Below, one piece after another: positions 1 through 9,018 of a stretch of 59,571 nt of DNA. The notes under the pieces were generated by a model. It saw only the letters and a program-made list of their open reading frames with translations. It searched no databases and was not told where the DNA came from. The position numbers and the translations under genes are program-made. Numbering within the stretch: position 1 is the stretch's first letter; each line of letters begins with the position of its first letter. Source of the DNA: CAZIKF01 sp964539825 (lineage in GTDB: Bacteria > Muiribacteriota > UBA6191); assembly GCA_964539825.1 (NCBI GenBank), contig CAZIKF010000031.1, positions 1 to 59,571 of the forward strand, given 5' to 3'.

Positions 1-3000
1 CAGCGCCAGGATTTTGGAAATGGTGTGGAAATGCGCCTCAATAAGTTCCTGCCTGATGGTGACACCCTTTCTGGTCGCCGCATCAAAGAGGTTTTTGTTG
101 AAGGTAGTGATCTGGAAGAACGATTTAAAGGAGTTCTAAACGGAGAGTCTTCGGTTAGTACCCAGGGGCTCACCAGCGCAAACTCAAGAGCTCTCTTACA
201 GCCAGGAAAGATGTACCTCTACACCGGTCCTGGAGTAGAGAGTATGAAGGGGGTGGGACAGGATCGAGTTCTCGTACTTATCGGAGTGGTGAGCAAGGAC
301 GAAAATAGTGTTGGTTTTGTCTATGTGATGAAATCTATCAGTGAATTTTCGGACTTTGTGAGCTTCGAGAATATCCAGCTCAATAATCGCTTTGATCTGG
401 AAGTTCAGGAGAACTTTTACGAAGAGACTGTGACCATCAAGAGCTTTCTGGAATTTGACGGAAGTCAAAGTTCCTATCCTATCGATCTAAACCTGGTAGG
501 ACCTCATGAAGAAATACTTGATGCCATTGATCTTGATCTTACGGGTGTAGCCGCTGATTTACAGTTCAGTCTAAACACGGATGCAGATGGAAATAGTACC
601 TACTCCTTGTCAGTGTTGACCTCTAGTACCGACCTTGGAATAGCAAGTACGGGTATCACTAAATTCGAGAAGAGATTGGAGATTTTCTCCTTACCAAGCG
701 CCCTGCCAGCCAGAATTCTTACCACGCTGGCGACGGTGAGTTCTTCCGATTCCCATGCTCAGCCAGGTACCTTTTTAGTCACTGATGAAGATGGGAACCA
801 TATACTTTTAAATGTGGGATTCTTTGATCATTTTGATTCCAATAATTCCACGGGTGCATCCAGTAGGCGCTATTTTGTGGAATATATCTATCTCATGGAT
901 GGTACTACTCCATCAGATCGATACTGGGTATATCGTGACGAGAACGGTAATCTGACTGTCTCCATAGACGACCGAGGAATGAGTCTGCATGACACTGTTC
1001 TTGACTTTAACCTTACCGGTCGGCAATTTCAGGAAATCTCTGATTCCAGCCAGGCGCTCCTACAGATTGAAGGAGATCGCTACTTTGGAAATCTGCGAGT
1101 ATTCCCGGATAATTATGATCAGCTCAATCTCTTACGAGGGGCAGCCATCTTCCTGACCTTGGAATTTGACGAAGCCGTACAGAAGATCTCGTTGGATCGT
1201 TTTGACGGAGCGGGTCATGTGGAAATTACGCAGGAAGAGGGAATTGAGGGCATTGAACTGGGTGAGCTTGATTTCGGCGGCTTCCGCGATGCCAATATTC
1301 AATTCCTATTCGATGACGATCCCGAGCGTCATCGTGGAGATAAGGTGACCATCACCGAACTCTCCTGGATTCTGCCTGGGGCCGCTACTGAGCTAACCAC
1401 AGCAGTAAATATAACTTTCGAATTTGATCCGGGTCAGGGTGGAAGTAATCCTCAACCCTCCGCGATTGAGGGTTTTCAACCCATTGGAGCCAAAACCGGG
1501 CAGGAAGGAGAAGATCCCTATGTTGATATTCTCTTCACCAGCGAACTCGATCCCAACTCTGCTGGCTTTGATTATCTCATCGAACTGAAGCGTCATTTTT
1601 CAGAATTCCAGGATGGAGGGGATCATCAGGCTTTCAGTGTTGCCTTTGATACAGCCGATGCTGTGCCCTTCACACCTGAGGACCTGGACGAAACCTATTA
1701 CCTGCTGTCTGAGGAAGGAGATGGATCTACACTAACCCTGACTCCTGATCAGGGTTCTGATCCCTTGACAGGTACCTTTTTCTCACAGGCACCCAGCCGA
1801 GAGGATGAGGACGGAGCTTATAGTCTTGAATCCGACGGAAGTATTCAAGTTCGAGATACTGAGGGTTTTGAGGATGTGGAGAATATCTATAAGACAGATA
1901 TCGCCTTACCACAAATTGATGGTCAGGATGTAACGGGAGCTTTCCTTATCATGATCCCTGATCATGATGTAGCTGGTAACTTTGAGCCGGAGATTCTCTT
2001 TAGATCTGAGCAGGACCGCGATACTTTCCGTGATCGCAACCTCTTTGACCTGGTCAGAGAAGATCTTAAGGGGGATTCTGAATTCAATACCAATTCAGGT
2101 GCTTCTGAGACCGGGATCATTGAACCGATTTACAAACCAGTGGAACTTGTTGTGGAAGGACGTCGACTACGTGCCTATTTCCCCAAAAACGCTGCTAGTG
2201 CGATTTTGAAAGCGGATGCTCGATTTGAGCTGTTTATCAATGTTGATTTTGGCAGTTCAGTTCCCAGGGGAATTCGTTCCGTTGATGGAGATCTCTTAAC
2301 TTTCGGATATGTGAGCCTGGGGAATCGTCGTATTTTCCAAAATGCCAACTTCTTTCCAGTGAGTAATCAGAGCCAATTCGTGTTTGAGCGCTTTGGCGAT
2401 AATCTTTCTCACGACCAGTCCAATGTGGTGACGGCCAGTATGGGCAGTGATGGAATTACTAACTATGTGACCGACGTTGTCAGAGGTAGCCTGGTCCAGA
2501 GATTCAAACAGCAAGGAATGGATTTTCTATACTGTGGTGATGAGTCTGAGGAAGGCAGCGAATGTGTGACTCTTTGGAATATGAACTCCACCGTTGGTTC
2601 GGTTCTTCGAGTGGACGGCGGCGGATATGTATCGGTGCGAGAGCACCAGGACTTCTTCTATGCGGGAGGTCTTGAATATCGCGGTGCTGTGGTTCTTGAG
2701 ATGATTCTCTTAGATCCAAATACCATTGAAAAGCACAACTTTGTATTTGTCCGTGACATTGGATTGGTGCAGCACTTTACTGATCTGATTCAGCGAGAGA
2801 CATTTGAGTTCTCCGGTTTCTCCGGCATTGAGCTGGTGGGTTTCAAAATTGGAAACCAGCAGCGCGGACGGCTGGAAGGCCTGGCTGGTATTGTATTCGA
2901 GGGTCTATTTATGGACTTCTCCTTCCTCCAGCCAGATACCTTTAGCGGTCCGCTCAGTATGCAGTTCTTTCAGCGAGGGGGCAGTAACACCGAGCGCCTT

Positions 3001-6000
3001 CTCGCCTATAGTGTTGATGGAGGGGCTACCTCTACAGATGGAGCTCTTCAGGATATAGCTCCAGGTGGTGAGAATGTACGCAGCGTTTTCTTTGGAAAGG
3101 CTACTTCTTCCAACCCGGGAGGAATCCGTCCAGTGGGAGACAAGTACAATCTTATTGCCAAGCTTTCAGATGCCAACGGTAACCAGGAAGTTAGAAATGT
3201 AGATCTCTTCACTGACCAGACCGATTTCTACTGGTTCATTGACTTTGCTCAAACCGGAGGTGGAGGCGCTGGCGGACCGGTTCTCTTTGGACAAGACCGC
3301 TTTAGTTTCCTACGCCACTGGTTTATTGGTGAAGGTGATAACACCTGGGATATGGAATTCGATTGGACAGATCCAACCAGTCCACTGGTCCGGGTGCTGG
3401 GTGCCAGCTCCGGAAACGGAAATCGCCTGATCCGGGAAGTAAGTGAAGAAGGTTCTTTCAAGGAAGCTCGAGAGTTTTTTGACCGGGTAATCAGTCTTAA
3501 TGGGCTGGATTCCCAGGCTCAAAGTAATCAGCTAACTAATGAAGAACTTGATGCAAAAGAACGCCAGCTATACCTCATTAAGATTCCGGAAGCGGATCGA
3601 CAGGAGGCCCTTGGCGGGGACCCTGCCGGAGATGCCTATGTGCTTATGCTGATCAAGGTGTTGAACAGTGATGAGCAAAAAGTTGAGTTTTCCTACGTTC
3701 TCTCCACTGATGTGACAGATCAAGGGGCAAGCTTTTTTGAGCGGGAAGTGAATGGTACAGACCCTGATTTCTTTGAGCAGAATTTTGGGCCCGGCGCTCC
3801 AAGTCGGCAGGGATATCTTCCTCTTGACCAGGACGAGTGTGCTGATCTTGAAATTGATCCTTATGATTTCATCACGGGAGACTATAACGAGAGAAGAGCG
3901 GTAGATGCATGTACAGGACCTAACGGAGACTTTTCCGTTACCCGACTGGCCATCGTTACCAACACCAACGCTCCTGAAGAATCCGGTACTTATCGTGGGA
4001 TACTTGAGTTTGATCTCGAGGTCCCCGGGGGATACGAGCGGCTTCCCTTCAAAATGTGGGACGTATGGCAGATGCCCTTCGCGGCTCACCCATCTCTTTT
4101 ATCGAAGGATACCTCACCCACCACTGTAACCCTGAGACTTCCCTTTGACATTCGCTATAACGGGTATTGTGAAGGCGGGGTTTGGACGGATCAGTCCTAT
4201 ACGGCAGTGGAAAATCATGCCGGTGGAAATGATTTCCTCTTCCATCTTAATACGTGGGTCGAATTTCACGATCCGGCGAATGATCCTAATTCCAGTGGTA
4301 GTGCTGGATCTACTCAAGATCCAACTACTCTTGAGGAATGTCTGGCTATGATGCGTCCCAGGGTGGATATGCATTACCAGTACTATTCATTTCAGCGACT
4401 ACTGTCTGATCTTGAGATGATACCCGTAAGGGGAGATTTTAATGGAACGGGAATGCCCCATCCAGCCGGAAGCTTTGGGACCATAAACCAGATGCTTCAA
4501 CATCAGGATGATCCAAACTCTCCCGATGATGACATCTTGGTAAACTGGGCTAATGTAATTAGTTCACTAGATGCTTCGGTACTCTCAACTTTTACTGAAG
4601 CATGCTTTAGTCATGATGGTACCGTTGATCCCAATTGCCAGGGACCTCAGCGATTCCGTGTAGGGACGGACGACATTCGCATGGAAAATTGGGGCGTAAG
4701 AGCTAGTTTTTCCGTGACAGGATTTGATGAAAATCATCCGCTCTATTATGTTTTGGCAGCTTACTCCCCAACCAATTACAGGGAGCAGCCCTTTACCATG
4801 CCGGATGGAAATTTCGCCCTGGGTTCTCTGCGACCCGGTTTTGATAACAAAGATGATGGTACCTCTGGTGGAACAGCAGCTGGTGGAAACTCTTCCGGTA
4901 CGCAGGATTCTTTGCCCGAACTCTACATCAATTTCGGACCGCACTGGTTTGCATTCGATTCCATTCACGTGAATCAGCTTACCTTCAGACTTCCCTATTC
5001 CAGACTGGGTGCCGATGTCGCCGTGGATAAGATGCTGGAATCCCAGCACCATGATGGAGGAGGGTCTGGAGATGATTTTCTTACGGTGAATTTTGATCCT
5101 CAGGATGCAGTCACGTTTGAAGCCGCTGAACTCAATGGTGATTGGTACACATACCTGCCTGACGAGGAGGGTAAAATTACCTTTAATCCAACTGCGGGAT
5201 CCGATCCTTTGGCGGGGGCTTTTACCTTTGAATTTCCAAATGAAACTGAGACCGGAACATGGATTCAGCTTTCGAACGGATCTATCGAAGTTGTTTTTCC
5301 CAACGAAGGTCCCGAACTAGTTTACAAGGCAATCATTCCGCTACCGCAGCTCAATGGTGCTGATATCCAGGATGTACTGGTTATACTCTATGAGCTCTCA
5401 GATCAATCAGGAAAGTACGAACCTGAACTTTTCTTCAGAAGCATGAGCGATCGTGACGCATTTTCTGCTGCTGGATTATGGGATCAGATTGACTGGTCTC
5501 CCCTCGGCGGAATCAGTTCAGGTGGATCCGGTACAGGTGGTACAGGCGGAGGAAGTGCCTCCCAGATGAAGATTCGAGCTCCCTTTAGAGTGGAGGGGAT
5601 TTCTCATGACGGAACCTCTTTGGATCCATTAGTGGTACGTTTTTCCCATAAACTACCCGCCGGTTCGGAATCATTATTCGTACCTGCAAGCCTTGGTGAT
5701 GTGAAGTCAGCCCAAAACATGGACGAGCTCACCGAGGCTTTTGGTCCGGGGTCATTTATGATTTTTAAAGACTTGAGTTTTCCTGAGCTTTTCAAAGTCT
5801 TTAGTTGGCAGCCGGAGGGTCCAAGTTCTGTAGCAACCCTGACCGCACTTGTTACTGATCTTGGTCAGGCAAACAAGATTATTGATGTAGGGGATCTGCC
5901 CGATGGAGTTTGTTCGGGTGCTAGTTCAGATTTTCTGATGGATGATTCAGATCCAAATAATGTAGTTCCCATTCAAAATGCAGTTGCCATTACATTGGAC

Positions 6001-7533
6001 TGTAATAATAAATTTGACGCTGCATTGAATGATAACTGGACTTTTATGTTCAGTCCGTTTCTGAGGCTCCCTGATCCAGTGGATTCCTCGGGTTCAAGCG
6101 GTGGTTCAACCTCAGCGGCAGGCTCAGGAAATGATGATATGGATGATGATGGCCTATGGCTTGATGGTACAAAGGGATTTGGTAAGGTGCTTGAAATGGC
6201 TCCTTATACTGATGGGATGAGTGATCTCACCTACATAGCTCGAAACGAATGGTTAGAGGATGTGGATTTTGATGAGCTTTTTAGTCCCGACCGTACTAGC
6301 TTGAACTGGATGAATCAGCAGACCCATTCCCTGGTTCGCACCGTTGATCAACTCCCCCAGGGACTTGATTTCTTAACTGAAAACCAAATTTCGCCAGACA
6401 CCGTGACAATGGGGAACAACGGAACCTTCGGAAGCCTCATCAACTCCCTGGAAACAGTAATCTGGCAGGAGGATTTTGTTCAGCCTGGCGAGAATCCTGT
6501 TCTGGAAGACGTTACCGTTTTTTATCGATTATCTAACGGCTCTCTTCATTTTGTCGCGGATTATGAAGCGGCTTTTGATAATGATCCCGCTGAGGTCTAT
6601 TTTGAACGAGGGATGCTTGAAGGCGAGACTACACCGAAGATCTTCTCAGGCCCGATACTCGCTAATCTTATGGATCTTGCGAACGGGACAGCTACTGAGA
6701 CCACTTTGAAGGTAGGTCAGAACCATTCACAATCTCGCATCAACCATGTGACGGGCAGTGGAGATCAATGGTGGGCTTGGAGAAACCGGGAAACCATTGA
6801 GGTTATTGCGTATGCTCAGACTGGTTTTAGTTTGCAGGCTCATGGAGGAACTACCTCTGTAAATGATCTCCTTGTTATTGATATCACCAATCACGGCGAA
6901 TCCGTGAAATCAGATAGCGAGGATGGACCATGGGTTGTTGATGAAGATGGTGGATCCCCCGGACACTATGAATCTATCGTTCTCTTTCTTTCACCTGGTG
7001 TTGGACTGGTCCTGGAAGACGAAAGCTGGGTAGAATCCGAATCCTACTGTCATGATGCGAATCAGAATCGTATCTGGCATCCTCAAGATCCGTCGACCCA
7101 GTGTGTTGATCAGGTTCAGTTTGAGATTTACCATGGGGGAGAAGTTAGCGTAAACACTGCTTTTGAAAACTTTAATGAGGATAAGCTTCCACAATCGGCT
7201 CCAGCCCCCATCAGGTTCACGGTCAATAGCGCCAACTTTGCTTATTCCATAAGTGGAGGGAATGCGGGATCGGGTTCTTTTCCACCACTGACACTAGTCA
7301 GGGGACAGACCTATGAGTTTGATCTTCAGGTAGAATCAGCTCACCCTTTCAGGATTTCTGATTCTTTCCGCGGTACTGAATTCAACGACGGCATGGAACA
7401 GGATCAGCCCAGCGGAGGTGGAATGACTTCTGGAGTGATTACTTGGACTGTGCCTCAGAATGCTCCAGATAGTATGGATTATTACTGCACAGTACATAGT
7501 AATATGAATGGAACCATTAGCATTGTAGACTAG
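1..7533 (+). CDS. Giant exported-type protein with C-terminal cupredoxin domain (5' end outside window)
   Basis: The frame is open from base 1, and no signal peptide follows the first possible start (GTG at 25), so the N-terminus lies upstream; about 2510 codons are visible. Composition is acidic and rich in Gly, Ser, Asp and Phe with few Cys, as in secreted beta-rich proteins. Most of the length is unrecognised. A segment of about 130 residues (bases 1663-2070) recurs in diverged form at 5110-5500. The last 110 residues resemble a plastocyanin-like cupredoxin: codons 2448 (His), 2496 (Cys), 2499 (His) and 2502 (Met) form the H...C-x2-H-x2-M pattern of a type 1 copper site within YYCTVHSNMNG. 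Gly/Ser-rich linkers (for example near 4860-4910 and 5510-5570) separate blocks. It ends just before a bidirectional terminator. The function is unknown; the copper-binding or redox role of the tail is inferred from the ligand pattern. Confidence 0.8.
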   Translation, partial: QRQDFGNGVEMRLNKFLPDGDTLSGRRIKEVFVEGSDLEERFKGVLNGESSVSTQGLTSANSRALLQPGKMYLYTGPGVESMKGVGQDRVLVLIGVVSKDENSVGFVYVMKSISEFSDFVSFENIQLNNRFDLEVQENFYEETVTIKSFLEFDGSQSSYPIDLNLVGPHEEILDAIDLDLTGVAADLQFSLNTDADGNSTYSLSVLTSSTDLGIASTGITKFEKRLEIFSLPSALPARILTTLATVSSSDSHAQPGTFLVTDEDGNHILLNVGFFDHFDSNNSTGASSRRYFVEYIYLMDGTTPSDRYWVYRDENGNLTVSIDDRGMSLHDTVLDFNLTGRQFQEISDSSQALLQIEGDRYFGNLRVFPDNYDQLNLLRGAAIFLTLEFDEAVQKISLDRFDGAGHVEITQEEGIEGIELGELDFGGFRDANIQFLFDDDPERHRGDKVTITELSWILPGAATELTTAVNITFEFDPGQGGSNPQPSAIEGFQPIGAKTGQEGEDPYVDILFTSELDPNSAGFDYLIELKRHFSEFQDGGDHQAFSVAFDTADAVPFTPEDLDETYYLLSEEGDGSTLTLTPDQGSDPLTGTFFSQAPSREDEDGAYSLESDGSIQVRDTEGFEDVENIYKTDIALPQIDGQDVTGAFLIMIPDHDVAGNFEPEILFRSEQDRDTFRDRNLFDLVREDLKGDSEFNTNSGASETGIIEPIYKPVELVVEGRRLRAYFPKNAASAILKADARFELFINVDFGSSVPRGIRSVDGDLLTFGYVSLGNRRIFQNANFFPVSNQSQFVFERFGDNLSHDQSNVVTASMGSDGITNYVTDVVRGSLVQRFKQQGMDFLYCGDESEEGSECVTLWNMNSTVGSVLRVDGGGYVSVREHQDFFYAGGLEYRGAVVLEMILLDPNTIEKHNFVFVRDIGLVQHFTDLIQRETFEFSGFSGIELVGFKIGNQQRGRLEGLAGIVFEGLFMDFSFLQPDTFSGPLSMQFFQRGGSNTERLLAYSVDGGATSTDGALQDIAPGGENVRSVFFGKATSSNPGGIRPVGDKYNLIAKLSDANGNQEVRNVDLFTDQTDFYWFIDFAQTGGGGAGGPVLFGQDRFSFLRHWFIGEGDNTWDMEFDWTDPTSPLVRVLGASSGNGNRLIREVSEEGSFKEAREFFDRVISLNGLDSQAQSNQLTNEELDAKERQLYLIKIPEADRQEALGGDPAGDAYVLMLIKVLNSDEQKVEFSYVLSTDVTDQGASFFEREVNGTDPDFFEQNFGPGAPSRQGYLPLDQDECADLEIDPYDFITGDYNERRAVDACTGPNGDFSVTRLAIVTNTNAPEESGTYRGILEFDLEVPGGYERLPFKMWDVWQMPFAAHPSLLSKDTSPTTVTLRLPFDIRYNGYCEGGVWTDQSYTAVENHAGGNDFLFHLNTWVEFHDPANDPNSSGSAGSTQDPTTLEECLAMMRPRVDMHYQYYSFQRLLSDLEMIPVRGDFNGTGMPHPAGSFGTINQMLQHQDDPNSPDDDILVNWANVISSLDASVLSTFTEACFSHDGTVDPNCQGPQRFRVGTDDIRMENWGVRASFSVTGFDENHPLYYVLAAYSPTNYREQPFTMPDGNFALGSLRPGFDNKDDGTSGGTAAGGNSSGTQDSLPELYINFGPHWFAFDSIHVNQLTFRLPYSRLGADVAVDKMLESQHHDGGGSGDDFLTVNFDPQDAVTFEAAELNGDWYTYLPDEEGKITFNPTAGSDPLAGAFTFEFPNETETGTWIQLSNGSIEVVFPNEGPELVYKAIIPLPQLNGADIQDVLVILYELSDQSGKYEPELFFRSMSDRDAFSAAGLWDQIDWSPLGGISSGGSGTGGTGGGSASQMKIRAPFRVEGISHDGTSLDPLVVRFSHKLPAGSESLFVPASLGDVKSAQNMDELTEAFGPGSFMIFKDLSFPELFKVFSWQPEGPSSVATLTALVTDLGQANKIIDVGDLPDGVCSGASSDFLMDDSDPNNVVPIQNAVAITLDCNNKFDAALNDNWTFMFSPFLRLPDPVDSSGSSGGSTSAAGSGNDDMDDDGLWLDGTKGFGKVLEMAPYTDGMSDLTYIARNEWLEDVDFDELFSPDRTSLNWMNQQTHSLVRTVDQLPQGLDFLTENQISPDTVTMGNNGTFGSLINSLETVIWQEDFVQPGENPVLEDVTVFYRLSNGSLHFVADYEAAFDNDPAEVYFERGMLEGETTPKIFSGPILANLMDLANGTATETTLKVGQNHSQSRINHVTGSGDQWWAWRNRETIEVIAYAQTGFSLQAHGGTTSVNDLLVIDITNHGESVKSDSEDGPWVVDEDGGSPGHYESIVLFLSPGVGLVLEDESWVESESYCHDANQNRIWHPQDPSTQCVDQVQFEIYHGGEVSVNTAFENFNEDKLPQSAPAPIRFTVNSANFAYSISGGNAGSGSFPPLTLVRGQTYEFDLQVESAHPFRISDSFRGTEFNDGMEQDQPSGGGMTSGVITWTVPQNAPDSMDYYCTVHSNMNGTISIVD

Positions 7534-7541
7534 TTGGAAAC

Positions 7542-7578
7542 AAAAAAGCCCTGGCAAATCTGCCAGGGCTTTTTTTTT
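7542..7578. terminator. Bidirectional intrinsic terminator
   Basis: A 9-bp perfect stem (7548-7556 with 7561-7569, loop of 4) is flanked by an A6 run on the left and a T9 run on the right. It can therefore terminate both the giant gene on the plus strand and the rplT operon on the minus strand, which converge here. Confidence 0.9.
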
Positions 7579-7589
7579 GTTCTAGAGAC

Positions 7590-7940
7590 TTAAGCTACAC
7601 TCTTGGCTAATTCCACAATTTTGGAAAATTCTTCCTTATCGTTCACAGCCAGCTCAGCGAGGATCTTACGATCTAATTCGATCTCAGCTGTCTTGAGGGC
7701 ATGCATAAACCGGCTATAGGACATACCATGCTCTCTGACCGCCGCGTTGATACGGGTAATCCACAGGGCACGGAAGTCACGCTTACGACGCTTTCGGTCC
7801 CGGTAGGCATGGCGGCCGGCACGCATCACGGCTTCATTGGCTCGACGAAACAAGTTGTTTCGTGTGCCTCGGAATCCGCTGGCTCTTTGTAGGACTGTTT
7901 TCTTTCTGGCTCGGGAACTCGGTCCACCTTTTACTCTCAT
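7590..7940 (-). CDS. rplT: 50S ribosomal protein L20
   Basis: The 116-residue protein matches L20 in length and in its strongly basic N-terminal half (RKRRKRDFRALWITRINAA around residues 50-70), which binds 23S rRNA and is needed early in 50S assembly. It is the last gene of infC-rpmI-rplT on the minus strand, 22 bp after rpmI, and ends 12 bp from the shared bidirectional terminator. In many bacteria L20 represses its own operon by binding the leader or the infC-rpmI region; whether it does so here is not visible. The start is an ATG preceded by GGAGGTT. Confidence 0.97.
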   Translation of the reverse strand: MRVKGGPSSRARKKTVLQRASGFRGTRNNLFRRANEAVMRAGRHAYRDRKRRKRDFRALWITRINAAVREHGMSYSRFMHALKTAEIELDRKILAELAVNDKEEFSKIVELAKSVA

Positions 7941-7962
7941 TTTTGAACCTCCTTATTATTTT

Positions 7963-8163
7963 CTATGCCCCATAAGGAAGCATTGTACGTACGCTATTGA
8001 GTGAAGCACTTGCAACATATCCACCCTGGCGAATGTTTCTCTTCTGAGTGGTACCTTTATGGGTCAAATTATGCCTAAGGTTGCACTTGGCACGTTTGAA
8101 CTTTCCTGATTTGAGCGGAAAAAATCGCTTTTTGGCCGAGCTTTTTGATTTCAACTTTGGCAT
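7963..8163 (-). CDS. rpmI: 50S ribosomal protein L35
   Basis: A 66-residue, very basic protein with the L35 N-terminus MPKLKSKSSAKKRF and the usual family length. It lies between infC and rplT on the minus strand, the gene order found in most bacteria. The C-terminal residues (ASASLNSVRTMLPYGA) correspond to the L35 end that contacts the 50S surface. It is preceded by a GGAG-type ribosome binding site. Confidence 0.96.
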   Translation of the reverse strand: MPKLKSKSSAKKRFFPLKSGKFKRAKCNLRHNLTHKGTTQKRNIRQGGYVASASLNSVRTMLPYGA

Positions 8164-8195
8164 TTTGGTCTCCTTATATTTCGACTATTAGATGT

Positions 8196-8750
8196 TCAGA
8201 CTTTCTTGGGACTCATGATCAGGAACATGTTTCTACGCTCCATCTTCGCGTTGTCCTCAGGTTCTGCAAGTGAGTCCAGCTCGAGTACAAGTCGATCTAA
8301 GATTTGCTGACCTCTCTCGGTATAAGCCATTTCCCGTCCGCGGAACATCATCGTGATTTTGACTTTATTACCTGCTTCCAGAAATTCAGTCATCTGCTTT
8401 GTCTTTACTTCAAGATCGTGCTGACCAATCTTTGGTCTGAGCTTGACCTCTTTGAGAACAACAGTGTGAGCTTTTTTCTTGGACTCTTTCGCTTTCTTTT
8501 CCTGTTGGTACTTATACTTTCCGTAATCCATGATCTTGGCTACGGGAGGATCGGCTTGTGGCGCGATCTCAACCAGATCCAATTCCACGGTGCGAGCCTG
8601 TGTAAGTGCTTCGCCTAACTCCAATATCCCTAACTGTGAACCTTCATGACCAATTACCCGTAGACGACTTGAGCGGATCGACTCATTGATCCGTACTTTA
8701 GGTTCCGGAAGGTCTTTCCGGAATCTCTTAGAGCGCTTCCTCTTTATTAT
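8196..8750 (-). CDS. infC: Translation initiation factor IF-3 (AUA start)
   Basis: IF-3 binds the 30S subunit and discriminates against non-canonical start codons. Residues about 21-35 (VRINESIRSSRLRVI) and the linker segment KIMDYGKYKYQQEKK identify it. The family N-terminus lies upstream of the first ATG/GTG/TTG-type codon (TTG at 8624), and no such codon occurs in frame between there and the stop at 8781-8783. A strong AGGAGG (8757-8762) sits 6 nt before an AUA codon at 8748-8750, giving 184 residues, normal for IF-3. A rare start is typical of infC (usually AUU) and allows IF-3 to limit its own translation; AUA is the inferred start here, with the adjacent AUA at 8745-8747 as the alternative. 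A 6-bp hairpin (8705-8710 with 8716-8721) lies in the early coding region. Confidence 0.93.
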   Translation of the reverse strand: MIKRKRSKRFRKDLPEPKVRINESIRSSRLRVIGHEGSQLGILELGEALTQARTVELDLVEIAPQADPPVAKIMDYGKYKYQQEKKAKESKKKAHTVVLKEVKLRPKIGQHDLEVKTKQMTEFLEAGNKVKITMMFRGREMAYTERGQQILDRLVLELDSLAEPEDNAKMERRNMFLIMSPKKV

Positions 8751-8768
8751 GTCGAACCTCCTAGAAAC

Positions 8769-8794
8769 AAAAAAAGCCTGCTACAAGGCAGACT
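8769..8794 (-). terminator. Attenuator-like hairpin just before infC
   Basis: On the minus strand a 7-bp stem (8788-8794 with 8775-8781, one G-U pair, loop of 6) runs directly into T7 (8769-8775), ending only 6 nt before the infC AGGAGG. Since infC has its own promoter upstream, this is more likely a leader attenuator than an operon-end terminator. Confidence 0.65.
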
Positions 8795-8909
8795 CTTTAT
8801 GGTATTCAGAACCATTCTAAAATACCGTGACGAGTGAAAATAGTCTCGTCGAGACCCTACGTGATCTATTGCAACCAGTAGGGGAGGTTTAAAACCTGCT
8901 TTGAATAAG
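8795..8909 (-). promoter_or_regulatory. Structured 5' leader of the infC-rpmI-rplT operon
   Basis: Between the predicted transcription start (about 8909) and the attenuator, the minus strand can form two further hairpins. One has 6-bp arms GACGAG/CTCGTC with a 10-nt loop. The other has outer arms GGTATT/AATACC with an inner AGAA/TTCT stem and TGG loop. A short palindrome AGGTTT-A-AAACCT lies at 8885-8897. The arrangement of hairpins ending in an attenuator resembles ribosomal-protein autoregulatory leaders, but it was not matched to a known RNA family. Confidence 0.5.
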
Positions 8910-8915
8910 GGCGCT

Positions 8916-8944
8916 AATATACCGCTAAGTAAGCGGCTTGTCCA
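8916..8944 (-). promoter_or_regulatory. Sigma70-type promoter for infC operon
   Basis: On the minus strand TGGACA (8939-8944) is separated by exactly 17 nt from TATATT (8916-8921). The spacing and near-consensus hexamers support a housekeeping promoter that would give a leader of about 160 nt before the AUA start. Confidence 0.7.
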
Positions 8945-9018
8945 GAAATACAAGAACACCATTCTGATTGAGAACATAAGCGTCAAAAAGGAAGGGAAAT
9001 ACAGTACACTAATCGGCT

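Noticed and set aside
3568..5052. Minus-strand ORFs of 173 and 155 codons inside the first giant gene
   Set aside because: They lie antisense to a long, clearly coding frame and have no family features or ribosome binding sites.
8881..9018. Promoter of the cysteine desulfurase gene
   Set aside because: No pair of hexamers with acceptable spacing was found on the plus strand; only the minus-strand infC promoter is convincing.
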